This document shows positions 1 to 9,900 of a stretch of DNA of 29,820 bases, one piece after another. The position numbers were made by a program, and so were the translations under genes. Numbering within the stretch: the first letter of the stretch is position 1; every line of letters begins with the position of its first letter. The stretch is from Poteriospumella lacustris. Its lineage: Eukaryota > Sar > Chrysophyceae > Chromulinales > Dinobryaceae. Location: assembly GCA_008000375.1 (NCBI GenBank), contig SMOI01000356.1, forward strand, positions 1 to 29,820, given 5' to 3'. The notes beneath the pieces were generated by a model. The model had not been told where the DNA came from. It was given only the letters and a program-made list of their open reading frames with translations, and did not search any database.

Positions 1-1512
1 TGGAGCGGCGTCGCGGTGAACGACCTCGTCGCGCTGCCGCCGCCGCTGAGCCACCGGCCCCTGGCGCTGGCGGCGACGCCGGCGGCGCCCGCGCGAGGCG
101 AGGCGTCGCTGCGGGAGGCGCACCTGTGGCTGCTGCCGCTCGACGTGGCGGCGGCCGACGCGCGCAGCGCTGGCGCCGACGCTGACGACGGCTGCGTCGT
201 GCTGCGCGTCGTGGCGACGTTCGACAGCGACGCCGCCGACGCTAGCGCCAGCGATGGCGCAGCGCTGCCGACGAAGGCGCTCGGCGACACGCTGAGCGGC
301 GCCTTCGCGACACAGTACGCGCTGCGCTTCCTGCGCGACACGCTGCCGCTGGCGCGTGGCGTGCGCTTTCGCACGGAACTGGCGCAGCAAACGGCGACGG
401 AGCACGAGCTGCGCCTGCGCCTCGGCCGCGTCGTCGCGCAGCAGGACGCGCGGCTGCTGCGCGCGCAGCGGCGACTGACGACGCTCGGTGCGGACGTTGT
501 GCTGCACCTGCTGCAGCAGGCGCCCGTGACCGTGGCCGCCACCGCCGCACCCGCCGCGTTCCGCCACCACCCGGCGACGCTGACGCCGCTGCAGGCGACG
601 CAGCAACGCGCTCGACTCGTGCTGCGCATGGCGACGCGTCTGCTGCGCTGTCCGGCGGCGGCGCTGCTTCTCCCGGCGCCCGCCGACTCAGCGAAAGGCG
701 CCGCGGGGCCGTGGCCTGCGCTGTTCCAGGCGCTCGTCGTGGGCGACCGCGCGGCGCTGTCGTTCCCCAGTCAGCCGCCCGCCTCGCGCGCCGGCACCGC
801 CGCTGCCGAATTCTTCGCGATCGCGAAGCCGCCGGCGACGGCGCCGCAGCCGCTGCAGCAGTCGTGGACGCAGAGCCTCGCGATGAGCTGTCTGCGGCAG
901 CGGCGGGCGTTGGTGGTGCGCGACGCGGCCTCCGACCGACGCTACCTGCCGCTGCTCGACGGCATCGTCGCGCCCGGCAGCGCTCTGCTGCTGCTGCCGG
1001 TGTTCAGCCGCGCGACGCAGCCGCCATCCGACGACGTCGACGGCGCCGTGGAAGCGGAGGACGCGCTGGAGGCGGCCGGGGAAGCCGCCGGCGTCGTTGC
1101 GCTTGTCCGCGACCCGCAGACGCTGCAGCGACTGTCGAAGCAGCTGCAGCGCACTGCCAGCGGTCGCTCCACCGACGCCGCTGTGAAGAGCAAGGCGGCG
1201 AAGGGCGCCAAGCCACACGCGGCGACCATCGCGCCGCTCACAGACCCAGCGACTGACGATGGGGACGCGCGCCTGGCGCTGCTCGAGAACGAGAGCCTCC
1301 TGGAGCAGGGCTTCACGCAGGAGGAGGTTGCGCTTGCGCGAGCGCTGAGCGGGGTTTTGTCGCTGGAGCTCTTCTGGTGCCAGGGCCTTGGCTCGGTCCA
1401 CGCGCAGCTGCACCGCACGCACCAGCAGCTCGCGCAGCTGGAGCAACGTCTCCTCGGCCGGACTGCGGACGGGCAGACTACTACCGCGGCAGCGGACGGA
1501 GAGAAGAAGTGA
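1..1512 (+). CDS. GAF-like domain protein, 5' end cut by the window
   Basis: The reading frame is open from base 1 to the TGA at 1510-1512, so the start lies upstream and at least 503 residues are visible. No ATG near the edge looks like a start; the codon at 16 is GTG. The first half is Ala/Arg/Leu-rich and helical. Roughly residues 190-460 read as a degenerate GAF fold: an R-A-L-V-V-R-D-A strand (about 900-930), a hydrophobic G-S-A-L-L-L-L-P-V strand (about 975-1000), a V-V-A-L-V-R-D strand (about 1093-1113) and the closing helix motif G-F-T-Q-E-E-V-A-L-A-R-A-L (about 1309-1347). A Lys/Ala-rich insert separates the last two. The end is a short coiled coil rich in Gln, His and Leu. GAF domains bind small ligands or mediate dimerisation, but no ligand residues can be assigned here. 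Full-length architecture and function are unknown. Confidence 0.6.
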   Translation, partial: WSGVAVNDLVALPPPLSHRPLALAATPAAPARGEASLREAHLWLLPLDVAAADARSAGADADDGCVVLRVVATFDSDAADASASDGAALPTKALGDTLSGAFATQYALRFLRDTLPLARGVRFRTELAQQTATEHELRLRLGRVVAQQDARLLRAQRRLTTLGADVVLHLLQQAPVTVAATAAPAAFRHHPATLTPLQATQQRARLVLRMATRLLRCPAAALLLPAPADSAKGAAGPWPALFQALVVGDRAALSFPSQPPASRAGTAAAEFFAIAKPPATAPQPLQQSWTQSLAMSCLRQRRALVVRDAASDRRYLPLLDGIVAPGSALLLLPVFSRATQPPSDDVDGAVEAEDALEAAGEAAGVVALVRDPQTLQRLSKQLQRTASGRSTDAAVKSKAAKGAKPHAATIAPLTDPATDDGDARLALLENESLLEQGFTQEEVALARALSGVLSLELFWCQGLGSVHAQLHRTHQQLAQLEQRLLGRTADGQTTTAAADGEKK

Positions 1513-2787
1513 GTCAGCTCAGCGCCTCGTCTGTTTCTTTTCCATCTTCCAATTGTACATCAAATTAAGTATTGTGGCATTCTGTTACATCTCCTTGGAC
1601 GAGGCTTGCGCCTGGGCATCGAGGTGTCGGGGGCGGAGCTGCCAAGTTGCTGTGAAGGTTGTGATACGGTGGATGTTTGAGACATATAAATTCGAGGGAA
1701 TGGGGGAGGTGAACTTGTCTGGGAACAACGAACGAGGAAGGAATGAAAAAAGGTGGTCAAAAGGATCGCCGCATGAAAGGTAGTCCCCTGTCGCATCCCG
1801 ACTCCGCGCCGAGTGCTGCGCAGAACGGTGGGGAGTAGCGTGTTGTTTATTGGACAACTCACCTTCGGTTGTGCAGGGACGAATCCCAGCTTCATTGTTG
1901 GCCAAGCAAGCGCATCGACGGTGCTCGTGAGTTGCCAGTCGTGTCGCCTCAGACGTGACGGCTTTCGCCTCTGACGGCGGCACCCACTACTAACATCCCG
2001 TCGTTCACTTCACACCTCCCTTGATACCTACTTCCAGGCCCAGCATTTCGCCCACGACCTATCAATTAACCTTCCGTGATGCGCTCGAAAGGGGGCCCAC
2101 AGTCGCGCCTTCTCACACCGCTTTTGTGCTCTCCTTTCAGCCGACGGGTTTCCCCTTCCCCTCTTCGTTTGTTTTGTTTCTCTTTGCAGCGTCCCTCGCC
2201 GTTGCTTCGTTCGTCGATGGTGTGTATCCGTCTGTCTCGTAGCTCCGGCGCTTCACTTTCTTCTCAAGCAAAATATCTCTCCCTCTCCTTCTCTCAGTTC
2301 GTAAACAGTTTTCTGGTTCCTCCAAGAGGACCAGACCGCCGACGTCCCCACGACGACCCTCAGCCTGACACGACCCGGGATATAACGACGCGGGATATTA
2401 GCTCCCCCCAAGCATTGACAGGTACGCTGTGCCAATGTCGTCGTCGTCATGATACAGCTACACGTATGGTGTTGAAGTAGCACTATATCAGCAGTGGCAT
2501 TGAACACAAAATGTACAAGAATCTCGTCGGCGTTCGGAATTTCGCCGCGTCGCGGTCCACCGGCGGCGTATTCTTCAACAGATTCCACGCGAACTTTCCC
2601 TAGTTCTCTACCGCCAACGCCAACCAGCGTGCAGGACGGCATCAGATCTCCTTCATCGTTACCTCATTTCGTCTTCGCCGTTGCCCTTTTCGAATTTGTT
2701 TTCAACGCGCTGCGCTGTTGCATCAGCCAGCTCAGTAATCTTTGTATCAGTAATCTTGCCTATTTTACCGGCCCACAGCTGCTCGTC
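1513..2787. other. Intergenic spacer, 3' UTR plus MLO promoter and leader
   Basis: This 1.27 kb has clearly lower GC than its neighbours and no convincing gene. ORFs on both strands lack the codon pattern of the flanking genes. From about 2100 to 2300 the + strand is pyrimidine-rich, with three tract-plus-CAG sequences ending at 2140, 2189 and 2297 that resemble splice acceptors. They may belong to a 5' UTR intron or mark leader processing for the MLO gene. A repeated CGGGATAT lies near 2376-2400, and CAGTAATCTT is directly repeated near 2733 and 2748. Confidence 0.5.
1554..1561 (+). terminator. UGUACAU element in 3' UTR
   Basis: TGTACATC lies about 41 nt past the stop of the GAF-like gene, just after a T-rich stretch. 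The same TGTACAT core occurs after the stops at 20291 and 23183. It could be a 3'-end processing element or a PUF-protein site; this is inference from recurrence. Confidence 0.3.
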
Positions 2788-4764
2788 ATGGGATTTCGCT
2801 TCGGGTTGATCCAGAGCATCGACCCCGCGACGACGGTCGTGTGCTTCGTCATCGTCGTCGCCTTCATCATCGTCTTCGAGCACGCGACGGAGCTGCTGGA
2901 GGTGCTGCTCGAGGAGAACCACGTGTACTCGAAGATCCTCCAGATCGTGTACAAGGAGCTCATGCTCATGGGTGTGATCTCCTTCTCGATCGTGATGTAC
3001 CAGGCGTCGAAGCCGGACAACCTCTCCGAGCAGGAGTCCTCCGCCATCGAGTCCATCGACTTCGCCCACATCGTCCTCTTCTACATGACCTTCTTCTTCG
3101 TCCTGCACGCCTTCTACCTCATCCGCATCTCCATCGACAACTTCCACCGCAATCGCGTCCACTACGCGGAGACGGCGGCGTCGCTGCTGCAGAAGATCGA
3201 CGCCGTCGAGCGCCGCCCGTGGTGGTCGCCCGCGCGCCTGCTGTACCACTCGGAGTTCTTCCTCACGGCGCTGCGCGACAAGGTCGAGTTCAAGGTGGTG
3301 CAGAGCATCTTCTTCGCGCTGTACCTCGTGCCGCGCAACTTCGACTACCCCGCGTACGTGACGCGCTGCTACGAGCGGTACGCGCTGAAGACGATCACGC
3401 GCAGCCTGCTGTCCTGGCTCGTGCTGCTGCTCGCGGTGCTGGCCAACTACCTGCGCCTCTTCGCCGGCTACAGCTGCACCATCCACGGCGTCGTCGAGGC
3501 CGAGCACCGGCGCTGGCTCAGCGCGCCGGACGGCTACGGCTACGCGTACGGCGGCGAGGACGTCGACGCGGACAACGACCGCTGCCGCAAGCTGACGATG
3601 CGCGAGTTCCTCGCGGGCGGCGCCCTGCTGACGCTCTTCAACCTGTGTCTGCTGGTGGCCGCGCGCGTCTACAAGCTGCGCCTGGTGCACTTCGTCGGCA
3701 CGTCGAACAGCGCCGACTTCCGCGAGTACCTCGAGTACCTGCACTCCTTCGAAGAGGTGCGTCCGCCGCTCCTCTGCGCCCGCCCCGCCGCCCCTCCGCC
3801 TCACCCGTCTGTCTGTCGCGCAGGAGCACAAACGCGAGATCCGCTCCACGCGGCGCTTCACCACGCGCGAACTGTTCAACGAAATCGGTGCGTCGCCCCC
3901 GCCGCCGCCGCGCTCGCCCCCGCCTCGCCGCCTAACGCCGCCTGTCGCTGTGTCTTGTAGCCACGACGCTCGCCGAGACGGAGCACCACGCCGACGAGGA
4001 GACCGTGCGCGTCCTCGCGAAGCTCTTCCACCGCCTCGCGGCGGCGCTGCGCAACGTTTACACCGACGCCGTCTTCGCGCTGCGGCTCAGCGTCGTCGCC
4101 GCCTGCTTCCCCCAGCGCCGCCCGCGCAAGCGCAAGAGCATCCTCACCGCGGCGCGCAAGCCCAAGCCGCCCGCGCCCGCGCCCGCGCGCACCGGCTGCT
4201 GGCCGCGCTGGAGCGGCTCGGACGAGGCGCCGAGCGGCGACAGCAAAGCGGCGGCGCCCGTCGGCGGCGTCGTCTTCGTTCAGGGCGCCGCGGCGGACGC
4301 CGAGGCGTGCGCCGCGCAGCCGTCGGAGGGGTCGGGGCGGCACGAGAAGTACCGCAACGCGTCGGAGGTGCTGAGCCTCATGCGCCAGCGGCAGACGCTG
4401 CAGTCGATCAAGCAGCGCGTCTGCGTCGGCATCGACAACGAGTTGCCGGCGCACGCCGCCGCGCCGCAGAGTGACCCGGCGGCGCCCCGCGCCGGTGACC
4501 GCCCGGCGACGGAGCCGTTCCACGCGGATCTCGACGGGCTGCTCAGCGACGACGACGAGCACAAGTCCGAGCACCCCGCCGCCCACGCCGCCCACGCCGC
4601 CCACGCCGCCACGCCGCCCACGCCGCCCACGCCGCCCCGGCGCGGCCGCGGCCGCGGCAGTCGGACTCGCAGTTCCTCGAGGACGTGCGCGAGGAGTGGT
4701 TCAAGGAGCACTCGTTCCGCGCGTCGAGTCTGCGGCTGCAGCTCGACGACGAGGACGGCGACTC

Positions 4765-4796
<32 letters not shown>

Positions 4797-6289
4797 CCGC
4801 GAAGGCGAAGGCGAAGGCGAAGACCGCCGCGGGGCCGGCGGCGCAGCTGCTCGCGGCCTTCGCCGCGGGGTCGCCTGGGCGGTCGGACGCGGCGGCCGGT
4901 GGCGTCGAAGCGTCGGCGACGTCGCCGCGGCGGAACTGCCCCGTGCGCGGCTTCCGCCAGATGCGCTCGCAGCCGGCCGCCACGTCGCCGCCGCCGTCCA
5001 CCGAGCGCGACGCCGCCACCGTCAGTCCGCTGTTCGACGCGGCCCGCGGCGACGGCGACGGCGAGGGCAACGGTGACGGTGACGGCGACGCCGCGACGAC
5101 CGCTACGCCGCCCGATGCGGCGGCGTTGAACTCGGCGACGGCGCAGGAGCAGCTGCGGTCGATCTTCCTCTTCCACCGACCCGAGCTCTTCTTCCGCGCG
5201 ATCGAGCTGGGCATCATGTTCTCGTGCCTGTTCATGGCGCTGTGGGTGACCAACGCGCTCTCGATCGTGCGCGACATCGACGAGCGCGGCGCGTACGTCT
5301 CCGTGGCCGAGGTCCTCGTCGTGCTGCCCATCGCGCTGCACTTCTACACGCTGCCCACCATCACCTCCACCTGCGCGCTCGTGCACGCGATCAGCGACCT
5401 CAACCTGCACGCGGCGCACCAGGTGCTGCAGGACTCGCTCGAGACGCAGCGCCTGCTGCGGCGCGTGCGGAAGAAGGTGCTCGCGCGCGCCGCCGAGGCG
5501 CAGGAGGCGCAGAAGGCGGAGCAGCTGGCGAGGAACGAGCAGCGCAAGGCGGAGGAGGAGGAGACGCGGCGGCGGCTCGAGGCGCTGGTGTCGCAGCTGC
5601 TGAGCCTGGACCACACGATCGACCGCATCCAGCGCGCCATCGCCTACCACACGTACCTCGTGCAGCGCCTGCGCACGCGCTGGCAGCAGGTGGCCGAGCC
5701 GGGCTCCGCGAAGGAGAGTCCCGCGACGAGCAACGAGGCGGACGCGGCCCACCAGCGCTCGGTGACGCTGCACGTCCAGCTGCAGGCGGAGATCGCGTCC
5801 GAGGCGAAGCGCCTGACGCGGCTGCAGCACAAACTGGCCGCGAAGCAGGCCGAGCGCGCCGACGTGTGGCAGCGCTTCGAGAAGCTGAAGACCGCGACCG
5901 ACAGCCAGAACCTGGAGCAGCGGCGCCGCTTCATCGACGAGCTCTTCGAGGAGCTCGACCAGGACGGCTCCGGCTCCATCGACCACGTCGAGTTCCGCGA
6001 CATGCTGCGCCACCTGCACCTGACGCTGTCCGACCACAAGTTCCGTCTGCTCTTCCGCGCGATCGACCGCACGACCGACGGCGGCATCGAGCGCGAGGAG
6101 CTGATGGAGTTCCTCTTCCCGTCGCTGTCGCGCCAGATCATCGACCTGCGCCACTTCGACGCCGGCGCCGCCGCCGACGCCGCCCCGCGGAGCGCCCGCT
6201 CTCGGCGGCCGTCGGCGAAGTCGCATCGGCCGAGCGCGGCCGCCCCCGACGCGTCGTCCTCGTCGGACTCGGACTCCGACAGCAACTGA
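2788..6289 (+). CDS. MLO-family seven-helix membrane protein with C-terminal EF-hands (apparent frameshift)
   Basis: Exons 2788-3756, 3824-3887 and 3961-6289; introns of 67 and 73 nt, both GTGCGT donors. The ATG at 2788 is the first in frame and opens directly onto TM1. TM1 (about residues 15-35) is followed by E-H-A-T-E-L-L-E and K-E-L-M-L-M-G-V-I-S, matching the MLO EH...ELMLLGFISL pattern. TM2-TM5 follow, then K-L-R-L-V-H-F, F-L-F-H-R-P-E-L (MLO FWFxRPxL), TM6, and TM7 with F-Y-T-L-P. The TM5-TM6 loop is swollen by about 420 low-complexity residues. After TM7 come a coiled coil (about 830-1000) and two EF-hands: D-Q-D-G-S-G-S-I-D-H-V-E, canonical, and D-R-T-T-D-G-G-I-E-R-E-E. Plant MLOs bind calmodulin through their C-terminus; here calcium sensing may be built in. 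The frame shifts within a CCCACGCCG repeat near 4609; with it bridged the product is about 1120 aa. Family call secure, function inferred. Confidence 0.85.
4582..4634 (+). repeat. CCCACGCCG tandem repeat with one 8-nt unit
   Basis: Six tandem copies of the 9-mer CCCACGCCG lie in MLO exon 3 and encode Ala-Ala-His repeats. Units are at 4582, 4591, 4600, 4609, 4617 and 4626. The unit at 4609-4616 lacks one C. Ala-Ala-His reads in one frame before it and in the next frame after it, which accounts exactly for the frame change of the gene. Confidence 0.85.
4766..4818 (+). repeat. GACGGC and GAAGGC hexamer runs in MLO loop
   Basis: Five GACGGC copies (4766-4795, Asp-Gly) followed by GAAGGC copies (4801-4818, Lys-Ala) form an acidic then basic low-complexity stretch in the TM5-TM6 loop. 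A second Asp-Gly run occurs near 5047-5090. These look like slippage-generated expansions. Confidence 0.8.
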
Positions 6290-6829
6290 CGCGTCCGTCG
6301 TCGCGGCGAGTAGCGCCTCTGTTCCTCTGTAACGCCTCGTAGCTCAGCCGCGTCCGTCTCCCACCCCCCACCTCGCCGTGTCTCCTGTGTCCGCTGTGTC
6401 TCCTGTGTCTCGTCTCTGTTCTGTTGCTCGCTACAGGACCGCGCACTGCCGTCCACACGGCGCGGAGCTGGCGGCGTTCGGTCTCGATTCGAGGAAATCG
6501 AGAATTTGAAGGCCGCCGCACGCGGAGGCGGTGCACAAGGCAAAGGCCGACGGGGCCGGAGAGCGATGACGACGCTCGTGACTGGAGCGTGACCAGTGGC
6601 CGTGGTCCCTTGGGGTGGTATCCGCGTCGGCGAGCGACGCACAGGCGACGCCGTGCTGCGGTCGCGGTGCCGTCGCCTCGGCGGCGCACCAGCAAACGCA
6701 TCGAAAACAGCACAGCGAAGGGAAAGGCGCCGCATAATTAGAAACGAATTACAACCGCCACCACACCCACACGCACCACACGCACCACAAACACAAACGC
6801 AAAACCGTCCGCTCGCGTCGCGAGCCTCG
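6290..6829. other. Convergent spacer between MLO and CEP290
   Basis: It holds the 3' UTRs of both genes. A TGTAA lies at 6328-6332, about 40 nt past the MLO stop. A 9-nt tandem repeat close to TGTGTCTCC (about four copies) spans roughly 6378-6413. An inverted degenerate copy of the CEP290 3' end occupies 6463-6590. A CACCACACG-like repeat at about 6759-6800 lies in the CEP290 3' UTR, with TGTAA on the minus strand at 6749-6753. No independent gene is supported. Confidence 0.6.
6463..6590 (+). pseudogene. Decayed inverted copy of the CEP290 3' end
   Basis: Read on the + strand, this segment matches the minus strand of 6810-6939, which encodes the CEP290 C-terminus and its stop. I estimate about 80% identity over about 125 nt by eye. 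The first 18 bases match exactly, as does a 21-base block covering the E-E-I-E-N-L-K codons. A 4-nt deletion before that block and a 1-nt insertion after it break the frame. The counterpart of the stop remains as TGA at 6567-6569. No homology is visible further upstream, so this is a fragment. It lies in the probable MLO 3' UTR. Confidence 0.75.
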
Positions 6830-6939
6830 TCACCGCCCACCGGACTCGTAGGCCTTCAGCTTGCGCACCGCCTCCGCGTGCGCAAACTTCAAATTCTCGA
6901 TTTCCTCGAAGAAATCAAGATCGAACGCCGCCAGCTCCG
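6810..6939 (-). repeat. Right arm of the inverted repeat, functional CEP290 end
   Basis: This is the intact counterpart of 6463-6590. It covers the last 37 or so codons of CEP290, its stop and about 20 nt of 3' UTR. The spacer between arms is about 219 nt, so a transcript crossing both arms could fold into an imperfect hairpin of about 125 bp. Confidence 0.7.
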
Positions 6940-9900
6940 ACTTCAGCTTCGCGTTCTCCTCGCGCAGCCGATCGAGCTCGGCGGCGCCAGCGCCAGCAGC
7001 AGGTCCCCCGCGGGACGCCACCGCTGCGCTGTTCGAAGCGGCCGCAGCGGTCGACAGCTTGCGCCGGAGGTCGCCGACCTCGAGGCGCAGTGAGTCGTTC
7101 TCCGCCTGCATCCCCGCCAACTGGCGCAGCACCTCCTCCTCCTCGAAGGTCGACAGCCCCGCCTTGTTGTGCGGCAGCGACTGCAGCTGCGCCTCCAACT
7201 GGCTGACGCGCTTGGCCAGCGCCTCCTTCTCCGCCACGAGGCGCGAGTTGTCTTGCAGCTGGCGCGCGAACTCCTCTTCTCTCTTCTGCAGCTTCTTCTG
7301 CAGCGTCGACACCTGCTGCGTCTTCTGCGAGAGACGCGACTGGCTCTCGTCCTTCTCGGCGACCTTCGTCCGCAGCGCCGCGAGCTCCTCGGCCAACTTG
7401 TCGGTCTTGCGTCGCTCGGCCGCCAGCTTCTTCTCCAGTTCGCCCTGGTTGCCGCCGCCCTGCGAGGCGGCGCCGGCGGGGGCGCTGGTCGTGGCGCGCG
7501 GGGGCGACGTCGGCGCTGCGGGTCCAGCGCCAGACAGCGGGCCGCCAATGCCGCGCCGCAGACGCTCGTTGTCCCCGCGCAGCTTCTCGACGACGCGCTT
7601 CATTGACTCGACGACGGCCTCCAACTCCGCCTCGCGACGACTGGCGGCGCCGGTGCCAGAGGGGGCGCCGCTGGCTGCCAGGCGCGAGAAGGGCAGGTCG
7701 TGTCCCTGCGACGCGCCGTCGCGGAACAGTTTCAGCGCTTCCTCCTGCTCCTTCACGCGACGCTGCAGCCGCAGCCGCTCCGCAGCCTTCTCCTCGCTCT
7801 CGAAGCGGAGCTCCAACGTCTGCGCGTCGCGCTCAAGGAGCTGCGCCTCCAGCTCGAGGCGCTGGCGGCGCGCGAAGTCGAGTTCGTCGCGGAGACGTTC
7901 CTCGCGCAGGTAGCGGTCTTCCGAGGCGCGCAGACCGCCGCTGGCGCCCTCCTTCTTGCGGCGCTCCTCGTACTGCACGAGCTCGGCCTCGGCGGCGCGC
8001 AATTGGTGCGTGGCGGTGGAGAGCTGATGCTGCAGCTGCCGCACCTGCGCGGCGAGGTCCACGTCGGCCTTCCGCCGCGCCACCGACAGCTCCGCCTCCA
8101 GCTCGAACACCCGTCGACGAGCAGCGTCCAGCTCGAACATGTCCGTCGCACTGCGCGGCGCCGCTGACTTTGTCTCCGACGCGGCGCCGACGGCAGATGC
8201 GGCTGCGGACTGGGCGCCGCGGCGGTTGCTGCCTGGGCGCTGCGGGGACTGTGCCTGGGCCGCGGCGCTGTGGCGTGCCACTTGGTCGCGGAGCTCCGAG
8301 TTCTCCTGCGACAGCTCGCCGAGCCGCTTTTCCATCTTCGCGAGGCGCTGCTGCATCGTCTTCTCCGCCTCCCATCGACTCGCGAGCTGCGCGCGCAGGT
8401 CGTCCGCAGGCAGCGGCTGGTCGCCATGGCCCAGCAGATAGCCACCCGTCGCCGACCGCTGCGTCCCATGCAGCGCGTCGCTCTTCCCCATCGCGACGGC
8501 CGCGAGCGCCTGTTCACTGTGCGGCGCGTGCGATGCCCCGTCGGTGGCGTCCTTCGCGTCCTTGCTTTGCTTGTGGTCCTGGCGCTGGTACAGCGCCAGC
8601 TGAGCGCGCAGCAGCTCGTTGTCCCGCTCCATCGTCTCCAGACGCTCCTTCAGCTTGTGCAGCGAGTCCTTCTTGCTTCCAGCTTTGCCCGCGTCGGTCT
8701 CTCCCAGCGTCGCGCCGCCGACGAACTCCTTCAGCTTCTCGCGCATGCGCACTTCCTTCTTGCGCGCCTCTTCGAGCTCTTTGCGGTAGCGGGCGGCGAC
8801 GTTCTGGGCGTGCACCGCCTGCTGCTCGGCCTTCTTGCTCTTGTCCTCGGCCTTCTCCAGCGCGTCTTGCGCGTCTTGTTTGTCCTTCTGCAGCTTGTCG
8901 CGCGTCTTCCTCGCCGCGTCGAGGTCGGCCTTCGTGGCCTTCAGCCCGTCGCTCAGCGCTGCGACCTTGTCGCGCATATGGCGCAGCTCATCAGCCGAGA
9001 CGCCGCTGCCACCTCCGCCGGCGGATTGCTGCTTCATAGCGATCTCAGCGACGGCGCGCTCCTCCTCCGACTTGACGAACTCGTCCTTCAGGCGCACGAT
9101 GATGTCGCGGTAGCCGCGCACCTTGTCCTCCTTCGTGCGCAGCATCTTCTCCGCCTCCTTCAGTCGCTTCACCAGGGCGTTGTGCTTCTTCTGCAGATCC
9201 AACAGCGCGCGATGGTCCTCCGCGGACGACTGCACCGCGGCAGCGTCGGCGGTTGGCGCCGGAGCGACCGGTGCGGGGAGAATTTCGACGCGACCGGTTC
9301 GCTGGAGCGCGGCGCAGCGAGCCTCTGACTCCTGCAGCTGCCGCAGCAGCGTCACCATGTCCATCTTCATCGCCTCCATTTCCTCGAGGCCCTCGGCGCA
9401 TCGCAGCTCTGCGCGCTCCCGCTGGTTGGTCTGCGCCGCCAGCTTCTGCTCCAGCTGGCTAACGAGGCTGTCTTTGTCCGCCACAATCGCCTCGGCGGCT
9501 TCGAGCTGCGCGCTGAGCCGTTGATTGGTCTCCTCGAGCTGCTTCTGCAGCGCCGTCTGTGTCTGCTGCAGGCCGTGGCTGTGGCGGTCGGGCGACTGGC
9601 CGCGCGCTGACGATGGCAGGCGGCTCAAGTCGTCCAATAAGTCGTCCGCGCGCTGCGTAGCGCGCGACTTGTGCTGTCCGTAGCCCTCAGCGAGCAGCCG
9701 CTCCACCTTCTCGCGGTAGGACTCGATGGTGCGGTTCTTCTCTTCGAGGAGCTGCTTCAGGCTGCTGATCGTGGCCGTGGCCGCCGCCTGCATCTGCGCT
9801 TGCTCCTGCGCCGACAGCATCGACCCCTCGTGGCTGCGGTGTGGGGACTGTGCACGTCGAGCGCTCTGCGGCGTGGCCAACCCCGGCCGCAGCAGCATGC

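Noticed and set aside
1585-1983. 132-codon minus-strand frame in the first spacer
   Set aside because: No recognisable domain, no conserved-looking segment and no flanking splice sites.
2494-2787. N-terminal extension of MLO from a GTG at 2494
   Set aside because: Non-ATG start; the sequence is low in coding signal, and MLO homology begins right after the ATG at 2788.
2659-3879. 406-codon minus-strand frame opposite MLO exon 1
   Set aside because: Same shadow effect; its composition is Val/Glu/Asp/Arg repeats, complementary to the + strand codons.
4565-4660. A GT-AG intron to explain the MLO frame change
   Set aside because: Joining 4564 to 4661 gives the wrong phase and an Arg/Ser-rich frame. 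The donor GTCCGA is also unlike the other introns.
4280-6226. 648-codon open frame on the minus strand opposite MLO
   Set aside because: It is Arg/Leu-rich with no domain, and arises because GC-rich codon bias removes stops on the opposite strand. The + strand has clear MLO and EF-hand motifs.
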